14,357 nt of DNA from Acidobacteriota bacterium (GCA_016195295.1 JACPZV010000481.1:1-14357), one strand, 5' to 3'. Numbered from the stretch's first letter, positions 1 to 7,442 are shown. The notes: generated from the sequence alone by a model not told the origin. Made by a program: numbers and translations.

Positions 1-999
1 AAGCCGCGGCGCAGCCTCCTCTTCGTCAGTTGGGACGGCGAGGAGCCCGGGCTGCTCGGGTCGACCGAGTGGGTCGAGGATCTCGAGGCCGAGCTGAAGG
101 CGAAAGTCGCCGTTTACGTCAATCGCGACGCCGGCGCGGGCGGGACCATCTTCGGCAGCAGCGCCGTCCATTCGCTGACGCCGTTCGCGCACGAGCTCGC
201 GCAGTCCGTGCAGATCGAGGGTTCGCCGAAAACGCTCTTCGACACGTGGCTCGAGCGATCGCGCGAACAGTCGCCGGCGCGCGACGGCTCCCCGATGCTC
301 AAGCGGCCGACCGTCGGCGCGCTCGGATCGGGCTCCGACTACACCGCGTTTCTCGATCACGTCGGCATTCCGTCGATCGACATGGGGCTGACGAGCCGCG
401 GCCAGGACGGCACGTATCACTCGACGTACGACAACCCGGACTGGTTCAAGAAGTACATCGATCCGCAGTTCAAGCACAGCGTGCTGGCGGCCCAGGTGAC
501 TGGCGTCGCGCTGCTGCGCCTCACGGACGCGGAGCTGCTGCCGCTGGACTATGAATCCTACGGCACGCAAATCCTCGATTACATCCGCGAGATCGAGCCG
601 CAGGCCCAGCGGGCAACGGGCGCGTCCGCGGCTGACGCGAAACGGATCGACTTTGCCGGGCTCAAGTCGGCGGCCGAGGCGTTCGCGAAGGCGGGCGCGG
701 CGCTGCGCGCGCGAGGCGAGTCGCTGTTGAGTGGTTCACCCGCCGCGCCGGCGCTCGCTGACGTCAATCACCGGTTGATGATGGCCGAGCGCGATCTCAT
801 CGAGCCCGCGGGCCTTCCGGATCGTCCGTGGTACCGTCACGTTATCTACGCGCCAGGTCTGTACACCGGGTACGGCGTGAAGACCATCCCCGGCGTGCGT
901 GAAGCGGTCGACGCCGGCAACTACGCGCGCGCGGCCGAGCAGGCGACGGTCGTCATCCGCGCGCTGCGGCGCGCGACGAAAACGCTGCAAGGCAACTGA
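1..999 (+). CDS. M28 family metallopeptidase, glutamate carboxypeptidase II/transferrin-receptor-like (5' truncated)
   Basis: The reading frame is open from base 1, so only the C-terminal 332 residues are present; family members are about twice this length. The fragment opens in the catalytic core: the WDGEEPGLLGS motif (residues 11-21) carries the paired glutamates (E14 catalytic, E15 metal ligand), D43 in NRDAG matches a second zinc ligand and H140 in GTYHSTYDN matches the last one. After about residue 210 comes the helical transferrin-receptor-like dimerisation domain, including a PWYRHVIYAPG stretch typical of the family. By family knowledge it removes C-terminal residues from peptides in a two-zinc site, probably outside the cytoplasm; the signal peptide would lie off the window. 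The stop at 997-999 is 11 bases before the doxX-like start, so the two may be cotranscribed. The family is secure; the substrate is unknown. Confidence 0.93.
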   Translation, partial: KPRRSLLFVSWDGEEPGLLGSTEWVEDLEAELKAKVAVYVNRDAGAGGTIFGSSAVHSLTPFAHELAQSVQIEGSPKTLFDTWLERSREQSPARDGSPMLKRPTVGALGSGSDYTAFLDHVGIPSIDMGLTSRGQDGTYHSTYDNPDWFKKYIDPQFKHSVLAAQVTGVALLRLTDAELLPLDYESYGTQILDYIREIEPQAQRATGASAADAKRIDFAGLKSAAEAFAKAGAALRARGESLLSGSPAAPALADVNHRLMMAERDLIEPAGLPDRPWYRHVIYAPGLYTGYGVKTIPGVREAVDAGNYARAAEQATVVIRALRRATKTLQGN

Positions 1000-1010
1000 G
1001 CGAGGGGGCG

Positions 1011-1466
1011 ATGGCTTTCGACCGACAACGCACGGGTCTCACCATCCTGCGCATCTGCATCGGCGTGTTCTTCGTCTTCGAGGGGCTCGGCAAGATCGGC
1101 TGGTTCACCAACTCGTCTTTGCTGGCGGATCAGCTTTCAGGATGGTCACGCGCCGCGGCGGCCGGATCGATGAGTCAGTGGTACTTGCAGCGGATCGCCG
1201 TGCCGGGCCTCGCGTTTTTCGCGCGGCTCGTGCCGCTCGGCGAGATGAGCTCGGGCGTGGCCATGATCGTCGGCTTCTGGACGCCGTTGGCGGCGTTCAT
1301 CGCGTTCTTCATGGCGCTGAACTTTCAGATCGCGAGCGGCGCCGTCTTTAAGTACAGCTTCCTGACCAGCCCCTATGGACTGCCCGTGCTCGGGTCCACA
1401 CTCGCGCTCGCCCTGGCCGGCTCGCGCAGAAAAAGTAAAAACTTAAAACTGAAAAGTCAAAAGTAA
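1011..1466 (+). CDS. DoxX family integral membrane protein
   Basis: This 151-residue protein has the DoxX/TQO-small-subunit layout: a first membrane helix at about residues 9-27 ending in FEGLGKIGWF, then hydrophobic segments at about 64-75, 81-104 and 121-138, with a Gly/Glu-containing link (PLGEMSSG, 75-82) typical of the family. DoxX-type proteins sit in the cytoplasmic membrane and are linked to quinone or thiol redox functions, but most have no proven role. The ATG is preceded by a purine run, GAGGGGG, only about two bases away, so the ribosome-binding site is imperfectly spaced. The last eleven or so residues are Lys/Ser-rich and are encoded by the AT-rich repeat array starting near 1431, so the native C-terminus may have been replaced or extended by the repeat. 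It lies 11 bases after the peptidase and is convergent with the rhomboid gene. Confidence 0.85.
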   Translation: MAFDRQRTGLTILRICIGVFFVFEGLGKIGWFTNSSLLADQLSGWSRAAAAGSMSQWYLQRIAVPGLAFFARLVPLGEMSSGVAMIVGFWTPLAAFIAFFMALNFQIASGAVFKYSFLTSPYGLPVLGSTLALALAGSRRKSKNLKLKSQK

Positions 1467-1519
1467 AGTTGGGCTCTTCGTTTTCAAGTTTTCAGTTTTC
1501 AGTTTTCAGTTTCAAGTTT
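1431..1519. repeat. AT-rich inverted array of 7-8 base units between convergent genes
   Basis: In a GC-rich background this block is almost pure A on one side and T on the other. The right arm (about 1490-1519) is a run of TTTTCAG units, three of them exact heptamers, flanked by TTTTCAAG and TTTCAAG variants. The left arm (about 1431-1467) is an imperfect reverse complement built on AAAACTGAAAAG-like units, separated by a short TTGGGCTCTTCG spacer. The two arms could form a long imperfect hairpin and might act as a two-way terminator for doxX and the rhomboid gene, although the loop and stem are not a classical terminator. The array covers the last codons and stop of doxX and ends at the rhomboid stop codon. 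Confidence 0.8.
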
Positions 1520-2266
1520 CTAGTGAACCCGTCGATCCCAGTCGTCCGGCCGGCCGCCTGAGACCACGTCGAACTTCTTGCGCAGGCGGTTGATTCTCCA
1601 CTTCACGTACCGGTACTTCACGTCGGCGAAGGGCGACAGCGTCAGCCGCCCGCTCTTCAAATAGAGGTAGCCGACGAGGAGCCCGCCAAGATGCGTGGCG
1701 TTTGCCACGCCGCCCGATTCGCCGAGCGACGAATACAGCGCGATCGCGCCCATGATCGCCACGAAGACTTTCACCGGGATCGGGAAGACGAAGTACATGT
1801 AGATCATCCGGTCGGGGAAGTACATCGCGTACGCCAGGAGCAGCGCGTAGATGGCGCCCGAGGCGCCGATGACGATGGAGTAGTGCACCTGCTGCGCGAA
1901 CCCAAAAGGCAGCAGCGAGAAGAGGACCGTCAGGGCGCCGGCGCCGATGCCGCTCACGAAATAGAACTTCAGGAAGTACCGCGTGCCCCACCGCCGCTCC
2001 AGGTCGGTGCCGAACATCCACAGCGCGAGCATGTTGAAGAGGATGTGGAACAGACCGCCGTGGAGAAACATGTACGTGACGAGTTGCCAGACGCGGAACT
2101 CGTTGATCACGTGTACCGGCACGAGACCCAGCCACACGGTGATCGCCGGCACGAACGTCGTCAGCAGGAACATCGCGACGTTGACACCAATGAGCGCCTT
2201 CATCGCCGTCGAGAGCGGCCCTGGACCGAATGAATACGACGAAGCGTACGGTGAATAGCGACGCAT
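1520..2266 (-). CDS. Rhomboid family intramembrane serine protease
   Basis: This protein of 248 residues (from ATG at 2266) has a six-helix rhomboid core. The HGGLFHILFN motif (residues 69-78) is the conserved HxxxxHxxxN of helix 2, GASGA contains the nucleophile Ser136 in helix 4, and His192 in NATHLGG is the partner in helix 6. The catalytic dyad is therefore intact. Rhomboids cleave transmembrane substrates inside the cytoplasmic membrane; the target is not predictable. The N-terminus is a short Tyr/Ser/Pro-rich tail and the C-terminus a basic cytoplasmic tail of about 40 residues. An in-frame GTG at 2290 would add eight residues; neither start has a clear ribosome-binding site, so ATG was preferred. 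The gene lies downstream of murJ with a 23-base tandem repeat in between, and converges on doxX. Confidence 0.93.
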   Translation of the reverse strand: MRRYSPYASSYSFGPGPLSTAMKALIGVNVAMFLLTTFVPAITVWLGLVPVHVINEFRVWQLVTYMFLHGGLFHILFNMLALWMFGTDLERRWGTRYFLKFYFVSGIGAGALTVLFSLLPFGFAQQVHYSIVIGASGAIYALLLAYAMYFPDRMIYMYFVFPIPVKVFVAIMGAIALYSSLGESGGVANATHLGGLLVGYLYLKSGRLTLSPFADVKYRYVKWRINRLRKKFDVVSGGRPDDWDRRVH

Positions 2267-2315
2267 GGGAGGGAAACCGAATCGTACCACACCCGACAGC
2301 GCCGGAACGCTCGCC

Positions 2316-2361
2316 TGAAAGGCTCGCGCTACATCTGATGAAAGGCTCGCGCTACGTCCGA
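2316..2361. repeat. Two-copy 23-base tandem repeat between murJ and the rhomboid gene
   Basis: Copies at 2316-2338 and 2339-2361 differ at two positions (core TGAAAGGCTCGCGCTAC). On the minus strand each copy reads GTAGCGCGAGCCTTTCA, and the murJ stop codon (TAG, 2354-2352) is the TAG inside the second copy. A small stem, GCCT-GAA-AGGC, lies at 2313-2323. The repeat therefore forms the end of murJ and most of the murJ-rhomboid gap. No transposase or target duplication is seen. Confidence 0.8.
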
Positions 2362-3953
2362 TCGCGCACCAGCCGCGACTGTACCGTCGACAGAAGGTCC
2401 GCGAATTCGTCGACGTGCAGCACGCGGGCCGTCACGCCGAGTCCCGCCAGCGCACCGCCGATCGAGACGGCCAGACGGAGAGCCTGGGCCGTGAACGGCT
2501 GGCCGGGGACCGCGCGCATCATCGCGTTCTGTAACCACGCGGCCATGGCGGCCATCACCAACGCCGAGACTGCAATCTTCACCACCGTCACGCCGAGTCG
2601 CCGAACGTTCACGCCGCCGAGGTGTCGTTGCAGCAACCAGACGAGCGCGGCCGCGTTGACGATGGCGGCGATTGATGTGCCGAGCGCCAGACCGCGAAAG
2701 CCCATCAGCTTCACGAGCGCGACGCTGGCGATCACGTTGGCGCCGATCGCGCAGGCGCTGACCATCACCGGCACGCGGCTCCGGCCGATGGCGTAGAACG
2801 CGGGCGAGACGATCCGCACCGTCGAATAGCCGACGAGGCCGACGGCATACAGACGCAGCGCGGCGGCGGTCGCCGCCGTATCGGCCGCCGCAAAATGTCC
2901 TCGTTGAAACAGCAGCTGGACGATCGGCGTCGCCAGCGCGATCAATCCGAGCGTCGCGGGAAGGTTCAGCATCAGCATCATCGCGAGACCACGCGACACC
3001 GTGTCGCGAACGCCGATCGTGTCTCCCACGGCCGCATGACGCGACGCCGCCGGCAGCACGGCGGTGCCAATCGACACGCCGAACAAGCCGATCGGCAGGT
3101 ACATCAACCGAAACGCATACGTCAGCCACGACACGGCGCCGGTTCCTTGACTGGTGGCCAGCAGCGTGTTGACGAAGATGTTCACCTGTGTCGCGGCGAG
3201 GCCGACGGCACCCGGGCCCATCAGGATCAGTACTTGTCGCAGCCCGGCGTCGCGCGGCTCGAAGACCGGCGCGTAGCGAAAGCCTTCGCGGCGCAGCGAG
3301 GGCCACTGAAGCGCAATCTGTCCGAGGCGCGGGAAGCCGATCGCCGGCATGACCGGCACGAGCGCGAGGCCGAGGACGATCGTCGCCAGGTTGAACATCG
3401 CGGGCGACAAGGCCGGCAGAAAGTAATGGTGCAGCGAGTTCAGCATGCCCATCACCGCCGCGGCGATCGCGACCATCGTGAGAAAGGGCAGTGTCACGCG
3501 CGTCAGGCGCACGGTCAGCTCGAGTTTGCCCGGCACGCTGGCGAAATCGCCGGCGTACATCCGCACGAGCGGCTGCGCGAAGACGGTACCCAGGACGACG
3601 AGTGCGCCGGTCACGATGAGCAGCGCGTTCAGCACGTTGTTGCCGAGGCGCCACGCATCGGGTTTGCCGCCGCGCGTCAACTGACGCGTGAACGTCGGCA
3701 CGAACGCCGCGCTCATCGCGCCCTCGGCGAACAGATCGCGCACGAGATTCGGAATGCGGAACGCGACGATGAACGCGTCCATGTCGTTGCCGGCGCCGAA
3801 GAGCGCGGCGAGCATTTGATCGCGGACCAGCCCGAGGACGCGACTCGCCAGCGTCGCCACGCCTGTCACGCCGGCGGAGCGCGCGAGACGACCGCCAGGC
3901 GTTGGCGATCGCCGTTCATGGTGTTCGAAAGCGGACGGTGTGTCGGCGTGCAT
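2352..3953 (-). CDS. murJ: Lipid II flippase MurJ (MVF family)
   Basis: This polytopic membrane protein of 533 residues is typical in length for MurJ, with about 14 hydrophobic segments. The N-terminal helix region carries the family signature: SRVLGLVRD, then DAFIVAFRIPNLVRDLFAEG and AFVPTF. The arginines in SRVLG and LVRD, the aspartate in DAF and the arginine in NLVRD line up with residues known to be essential in the E. coli protein. MurJ flips lipid-linked peptidoglycan precursor across the cytoplasmic membrane. An in-frame GTG at 3974 would add seven residues but sits right behind a poly-T tract, so ATG 3953 was chosen; neither has a convincing ribosome-binding site. The gene follows the yqeY terminator by about 25 bases, so its own promoter is not obvious. 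The stop codon lies within a tandem repeat. A role in exporting the product of the upstream glycan genes is possible but unsupported. Confidence 0.95.
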   Translation of the reverse strand: MHADTPSAFEHHERRSPTPGGRLARSAGVTGVATLASRVLGLVRDQMLAALFGAGNDMDAFIVAFRIPNLVRDLFAEGAMSAAFVPTFTRQLTRGGKPDAWRLGNNVLNALLIVTGALVVLGTVFAQPLVRMYAGDFASVPGKLELTVRLTRVTLPFLTMVAIAAAVMGMLNSLHHYFLPALSPAMFNLATIVLGLALVPVMPAIGFPRLGQIALQWPSLRREGFRYAPVFEPRDAGLRQVLILMGPGAVGLAATQVNIFVNTLLATSQGTGAVSWLTYAFRLMYLPIGLFGVSIGTAVLPAASRHAAVGDTIGVRDTVSRGLAMMLMLNLPATLGLIALATPIVQLLFQRGHFAAADTAATAAALRLYAVGLVGYSTVRIVSPAFYAIGRSRVPVMVSACAIGANVIASVALVKLMGFRGLALGTSIAAIVNAAALVWLLQRHLGGVNVRRLGVTVVKIAVSALVMAAMAAWLQNAMMRAVPGQPFTAQALRLAVSIGGALAGLGVTARVLHVDEFADLLSTVQSRLVRDRT

Positions 3954-3977
3954 CGCGGAGGGCGAGCGTAGCACACG

Positions 3978-4012
3978 AAAAAAAGGCCCTTCGCGCTTTC
4001 ACGTGAAGGGCC
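3978..4012 (-). terminator. Rho-independent terminator after yqeY, in front of murJ
   Basis: On the minus strand an eight-base-pair stem, GGCCCTTC/GAAGGGCC (4012-4005 with 3992-3985) and a 12-base loop, is followed by seven T (3984-3978). This is a textbook intrinsic terminator for the yqeY-side transcript. It lies about 25 bases before the murJ start codon, leaving little room for a promoter in between. It might therefore also act as an attenuator or partial terminator for murJ. Confidence 0.85.
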
Positions 4013-4048
4013 AAAGGAGGATGGATGACGGCCGGTCTGGGAAAAAGT

Positions 4049-4501
4049 TTAGCGCGCGGAAAGCTTTTGCCGAACGAGCTCGTTGACGGCCTTGCCATCC
4101 ACGCTCTGGCCCGCCAGCTTCGCCATCGCCGCCTTCATCACGCGTCCCATGTCTTTGGGGGACGTGGCGCCGGTTTCCTGTAACGCCTCGGTAACGGCGC
4201 GATCCACGGCGGCGGGATCGGCGGCCGGCGGCAGATACGTTTCCAAGACACGGATCTCGGCGGATTCCTTGTCCGCCAGATCCGTCCGTCCACCCTTGGT
4301 GAACTGCTCGATAGAGTCTTTTCGTTGCTTGACGAGCGCGGCCACGACTTGTTGCGATTCGGCGGCGTCGAGCGCGCGGCCGCGTTCGACTTCGCGATTC
4401 ATCAGCGCCGCCTTCAGCATCCGTAGCGCGCCGAGCCGGATCTGATCATGACTGCGCATCGCGTCGGCGATGGCGGAGGTCACGTCGTTGACGAGCGTCA
4501 C
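4049..4501 (-). CDS. yqeY: GatB/YqeY domain-containing protein
   Basis: This 150-residue protein has the usual length for the stand-alone YqeY family. Family landmarks include the N-terminal helix with RLGALRMLKAAL (about 22-33), the VVAALVKQRKDSIEQF stretch (52-67), the LETYLPP motif (85-91) and the C-terminal DMGRVMKAAMAKLAGQSVDG segment. The fold is that of the tRNA-binding tail domain of GatB amidotransferase, suggesting a tRNA-related role, but no reaction is established. It starts with GTG, nine bases after the stop of the STN-like gene, and lacks a strong ribosome-binding site, so translational coupling is likely. A strong terminator follows, making it the last gene of the glycan-side transcript. 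Confidence 0.93.
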   Translation of the reverse strand: MTLVNDVTSAIADAMRSHDQIRLGALRMLKAALMNREVERGRALDAAESQQVVAALVKQRKDSIEQFTKGGRTDLADKESAEIRVLETYLPPAADPAAVDRAVTEALQETGATSPKDMGRVMKAAMAKLAGQSVDGKAVNELVRQKLSAR

Positions 4502-4510
4502 GGGACTGGA

Positions 4511-5284
4511 TTATGAGCCGCCGCGGCCGCCGGGTCGCTGCGTTTGCGTCGGAGCGCCAGGCTGGCCCGGCTGCGGCGGCGCCGGCACGACCATCCCGGG
4601 AACCGCGACGCCGCCAAACGGCGCGCTGGGCGCGCTCGGGTACGAGACTGGCTGCTGCTGTCCGGCCGGCACTTGGGGCGGCATCACCGGCTGTTGGCCC
4701 GCGACTCCCTGCGGCACGCCTTGTCCGGGAACGATAGGCGTGCCGTTGGGACCGAACTGCGGGCTCACCACCTGCGGGGGGAAGGTGTTGAAGATCGGTC
4801 CGCGGTTCTGATTCGGGGTCGCGCCGTTCGCAGGCCGCGGTTCGTCGTCGTCGGCGGGCTGAGGCGGCAACGCAAACTGCGGCTGCTGAAACGTGGGCGT
4901 CGAAGCCGTTGCCGAGGCGCGGGGCGCCGTGCTCGTCGGCATCACCACGATGCGATCGAAGCGCGACAGATTCGCGACGTCGGCCGCCCGTGGGGCAGCC
5001 ATATAGCCGGCCACGGATCGGAGCATCACGTCCAGAGCCTGCGCTTCAGGAACGTTCACCAACTCGAGCGTGACCGGTCCGCCCGGAATTTTTTCGAGAT
5101 TGACGATTTTCGTCTGGCCGACCCGCGCCCACTCCGTGAGGATCTGCCTCACGGTGACGTCCTTGGCGACCAGTGACACCGTGCCATCTTTCATCGCCAG
5201 CTGCACGTCGGCGAACGCGGCGGAAACCGCCAGCAACCATGTCGCGACGCCGATGCCGAACGTTCGAAGCCACTTCATAGACAC
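4511..5284 (-). CDS. Secreted STN/secretin-N-like protein with Pro/Gln-rich tail
   Basis: This 257-residue protein has a clear signal peptide (hydrophobic residues about 8-24, cleavage likely after AFA at residue 25), so it should be exported. Residues about 36-95 resemble the STN (secretin and TonB N-terminal short) domain: a VTVRQILTEWARVGQTKIV helix-strand, a PGGPVTLELVNVP strand and an ALDVMLRSVAG helix. Residues about 120-257 are low complexity, rich in Pro, Gln, Gly and Ala, and probably disordered. No secretin or TonB-dependent channel domain follows, so this is a free-standing module, perhaps binding an envelope partner. GTG 5284 has an AGGAG 11 bases upstream that overlaps the preceding gene's stop; ATG 5278 is an alternative. 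It sits between the nucleotide-sugar epimerase and yqeY in one transcript. Function unknown. Confidence 0.8.
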   Translation of the reverse strand: MSMKWLRTFGIGVATWLLAVSAAFADVQLAMKDGTVSLVAKDVTVRQILTEWARVGQTKIVNLEKIPGGPVTLELVNVPEAQALDVMLRSVAGYMAAPRAADVANLSRFDRIVVMPTSTAPRASATASTPTFQQPQFALPPQPADDDEPRPANGATPNQNRGPIFNTFPPQVVSPQFGPNGTPIVPGQGVPQGVAGQQPVMPPQVPAGQQQPVSYPSAPSAPFGGVAVPGMVVPAPPQPGQPGAPTQTQRPGGRGGS

Positions 5285-5299
5285 CGCCAGTATAGCTCC

Positions 5300-6262
5300 T
5301 TACTTCTTCCGGAAGTAGTCGATGACCTGCGTCAGGATCTCGTCGAGCCGGTGCTTCGGTTCGTAGCCGATCAGGCTCTTGACCCGTGTCAGATCGGGCA
5401 CGCGCCGGGGCATGTCCTCGAATCCTGACTCGTAGGCCTCATCGTAGGGGATGAACTTGATCGTCGACTTCGATCCGCACAGCTCGCGAACACGTTTCGC
5501 GAGATCGAGGATCGTCACTTCCTGCATGTTCCCGATGTTGATGACCTGGCCGATCGCCTTCGGTTCGTTGACCAGCTTCAGCAGCGCGCCGACGACATCG
5601 GTGACGTGGGTGAAGGCGCGCGACTGCGTGCCGTCCCCGAACACGGTGATCGGCTCGCCGGCCAGCGCCTGTCGCACGAAGTTGGGGATCACCATGCCGT
5701 ACTGTCCCGTTTGGCGCGGACCTACCGTGTTGAAGAAGCGGACGATGATCACCGGCAGCTTCCGTTCCTTCCAGTAGGCGAGCGCCAGGAATTCGTCGAT
5801 GGCCTTGCTGCAGGCGTACGCCCAGCGGTGCTTGGGCGTCGGGCCCATCACGAGATCGGAATCCTCGCGGAACGGCACGTCCTCGCTCTTGCCGTAGACC
5901 TCGGAGGTCGACGCGATCACGACGAGCTTCTTCTTCTTGTTCGCGTGCTTGAGCACGACTTCGGTGCCGTGCACGTTGGTTTCGATCGTGTACACCGGCT
6001 GTTCGACGATGAGCTTGACGCCCACGGCGGCCGCGAAGTGGAACACGACGTCGCTGCGATCGATGAGCTCGGCGAGCAGCGGCTCGTTTTCGACGGAGTC
6101 GACGAAGTACTCGAAGCCGGTCCGCCCTTTGAGGTGGGCGATGTTGTCAATCGATCCGGTGGACAGGTTGTCGAGAATCAGCACCTCGTCGCCCTGCGCC
6201 AGCAGGGCTTCCGAGAGATGGGACCCGATGAATCCGGCTCCGCCGGTGATTAGCGCACGCAC
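5300..6262 (-). CDS. NAD-dependent epimerase/dehydratase (extended SDR, nucleotide-sugar)
   Basis: This 320-residue extended short-chain dehydrogenase/reductase has an NAD-binding loop GGAGFIGSH (residues 7-15), the acidic ribose-binding residue D31, STSEVYG (118-124) with the catalytic Ser/Thr, and an intact YxxxK pair (Y149, K153 in WAYACSK). The C-terminal part (RFFNTVGPRQTGQ, FGDGTQSRAFTHVTD) matches UDP-sugar epimerases and decarboxylases. It probably epimerises, dehydrates or decarboxylates a nucleotide sugar in the cytoplasm to feed the neighbouring glycosyltransferases; the precise sugar cannot be read. It begins with GTG, supported by AAAGGA ten bases upstream (6273-6278). A five-copy heptamer repeat separates it from the aminotransferase, and its stop overlaps the ribosome-binding site of the next gene. 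Confidence 0.92.
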   Translation of the reverse strand: MRALITGGAGFIGSHLSEALLAQGDEVLILDNLSTGSIDNIAHLKGRTGFEYFVDSVENEPLLAELIDRSDVVFHFAAAVGVKLIVEQPVYTIETNVHGTEVVLKHANKKKKLVVIASTSEVYGKSEDVPFREDSDLVMGPTPKHRWAYACSKAIDEFLALAYWKERKLPVIIVRFFNTVGPRQTGQYGMVIPNFVRQALAGEPITVFGDGTQSRAFTHVTDVVGALLKLVNEPKAIGQVINIGNMQEVTILDLAKRVRELCGSKSTIKFIPYDEAYESGFEDMPRRVPDLTRVKSLIGYEPKHRLDEILTQVIDYFRKK

Positions 6263-6290
6263 GCGGTCGTTGTCCTTTCTTATTGAGCTC

Positions 6291-6325
6291 TCAGCCCTCA
6301 GCCCTCAGCCCTCAGCCCTCAGCCC
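6291..6325. repeat. Five exact copies of the heptamer TCAGCCC
   Basis: Five perfect back-to-back copies occupy 6291-6325, preceded by GAGCTC and followed by TTTTGATTCAGG. They lie in the 70-base gap between the DegT aminotransferase stop (6333) and the downstream SDR start (6262), upstream of the SDR ribosome-binding site. The unit can be written CCCTCAG, sharing the TCAG core of the TTTTCAG units at 1490-1519. Exact tandem heptamers are prone to slippage, so copy number may vary between strains. No dyad partner arm is seen here. Confidence 0.92.
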
Positions 6326-6332
6326 TTTTGAT

Positions 6333-7442
6333 TCAGGACTCCCGCCCCCGATGCGCGAACGTTCGCACCGTCGCCGCCACGTCGTCGATCTGTTCGACGC
6401 GCAGCGCCGGATGCAGCGGCAACGAAAGAACCTCAGCGCACGCGCGCGCCGCTTCGGGACACTCGGCGGGATCGACTCCAGCAAGCGCCGGCTGCCGGGG
6501 AATGGGCACGGGGTAGTGGATCAAGGTCTCGACGCCGTGTGCCCGTAGATGCGCCTGCAGATCCGCGCGCGCGCCACTTCTTACGACGAACAGGTGATAG
6601 ACGTGGCCGGCATCCCGTTCGGGCGGCACCGCCACCGCGGCGGCGGCCAACCGTTCGCGATAGCGCGCCGCCAGCGTGCGACGGCGCTCGGTCCAGGCGC
6701 GCAGCAGCGGCAGGCGCGCGCGCAGAATCGCCGCCTGCATCTCGTCGAGTCGCGAGTTGATGCCCGGCTCCTGATGATGATAGCGGTCGGTCTGCCCGCC
6801 GTTGCGCAAGCGCGCGATCCGGTCGGCGAGCGCGCCGTCGTTGGTCACCACCGCGCCGCCATCGCCGAGCGCGCCGAGATTCTTGGTCGGATAGAAGCTG
6901 AACGCGCCGGCGACCCCGATCGTGCCGACCGGCCGGCCGGCCTCCGTCGCGAGGTGCGCCTGACAGCAATCTTCGACGACGGCGAGGCGGAACCGCGCGG
7001 CGACGCGCGCGATCGCCGTCATGTCGGCCGGCTGTCCGTACACGTGCACGGGAAGGATCGCGCGCGTGCGCGGGCCGACGAGCGCGGCGACGCGATCCGG
7101 ATCGATCGTCAAGCGCTGAGAGTCGATATCGGCGAACACCGGCCGCGCGCCCGCCATCATGATCGCCAGCGCCGAGTAGGCCGCGGAGAGCGGCGTCGTG
7201 ATCACCTCGTCGCCGGCGCCGATGCCGAGTGCCCGCAGGATCAGCGCAATCGCATCGGTCCCCGTGCCGACGCCGACCGCGCGTGCCGCGCCCGATGCCG
7301 CGGCGAACTCGCGTTCGAATGCCTCGACTTCCGGTCCGAGCACGAACCAGCCGCGCGCGATCACGCGATCGATCGCCTGCTTCACGGCCGGCGCATCGTC
7401 GCCCGGCACGAGCGACATGAACGGGAGGCGTGGCGACGTCAT
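6333..7442 (-). CDS. DegT/DnrJ/EryC1/StrS family PLP-dependent aminotransferase
   Basis: This 369-residue protein has the usual length of sugar aminotransferases of this family. Visible landmarks are the phosphate-binding VGTGTDAI (residues 58-65), VEDCCQAH (156-163) with the PLP-ring aspartate D158, and SFYPTKNLGALGDGG (182-196) with K187 as the Schiff-base lysine. HYPVPIP and an LPLHP tail are typical near the end. The enzyme moves an amino group from glutamate or glutamine to a keto-sugar nucleotide, so the locus probably makes an amino sugar. The ATG at 7442 overlaps the upstream SDR stop as ATGA, indicating translational coupling. The frame stays open upstream to 8111, but that part is antisense-like shadow within the SDR gene and not a fusion. 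Confidence 0.94.
   Translation of the reverse strand: MTSPRLPFMSLVPGDDAPAVKQAIDRVIARGWFVLGPEVEAFEREFAAASGAARAVGVGTGTDAIALILRALGIGAGDEVITTPLSAAYSALAIMMAGARPVFADIDSQRLTIDPDRVAALVGPRTRAILPVHVYGQPADMTAIARVAARFRLAVVEDCCQAHLATEAGRPVGTIGVAGAFSFYPTKNLGALGDGGAVVTNDGALADRIARLRNGGQTDRYHHQEPGINSRLDEMQAAILRARLPLLRAWTERRRTLAARYRERLAAAAVAVPPERDAGHVYHLFVVRSGARADLQAHLRAHGVETLIHYPVPIPRQPALAGVDPAECPEAARACAEVLSLPLHPALRVEQIDDVAATVRTFAHRGRES

Noticed and set aside
1691..2233. Long plus-strand frames antisense to the rhomboid, murJ, SDR, GT and YchF-like genes
   Set aside because: High GC content leaves the opposite strand open. The peptides are Arg/His/Asp-rich low-complexity shadows without domain similarity.
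4013..4180. Perfect Shine-Dalgarno AAAGGAGG on the plus strand followed by ATG codons at 4021 and 4025, a possible antisense small protein
   Set aside because: The frames (21 and about 52 codons) run antisense to yqeY with no promoter or recognisable domain. They look like chance on the back of the terminator.
6291..6325. Possible CRISPR-like array
   Set aside because: The units are 7 bases, contiguous and without spacers, and no cas genes are present.
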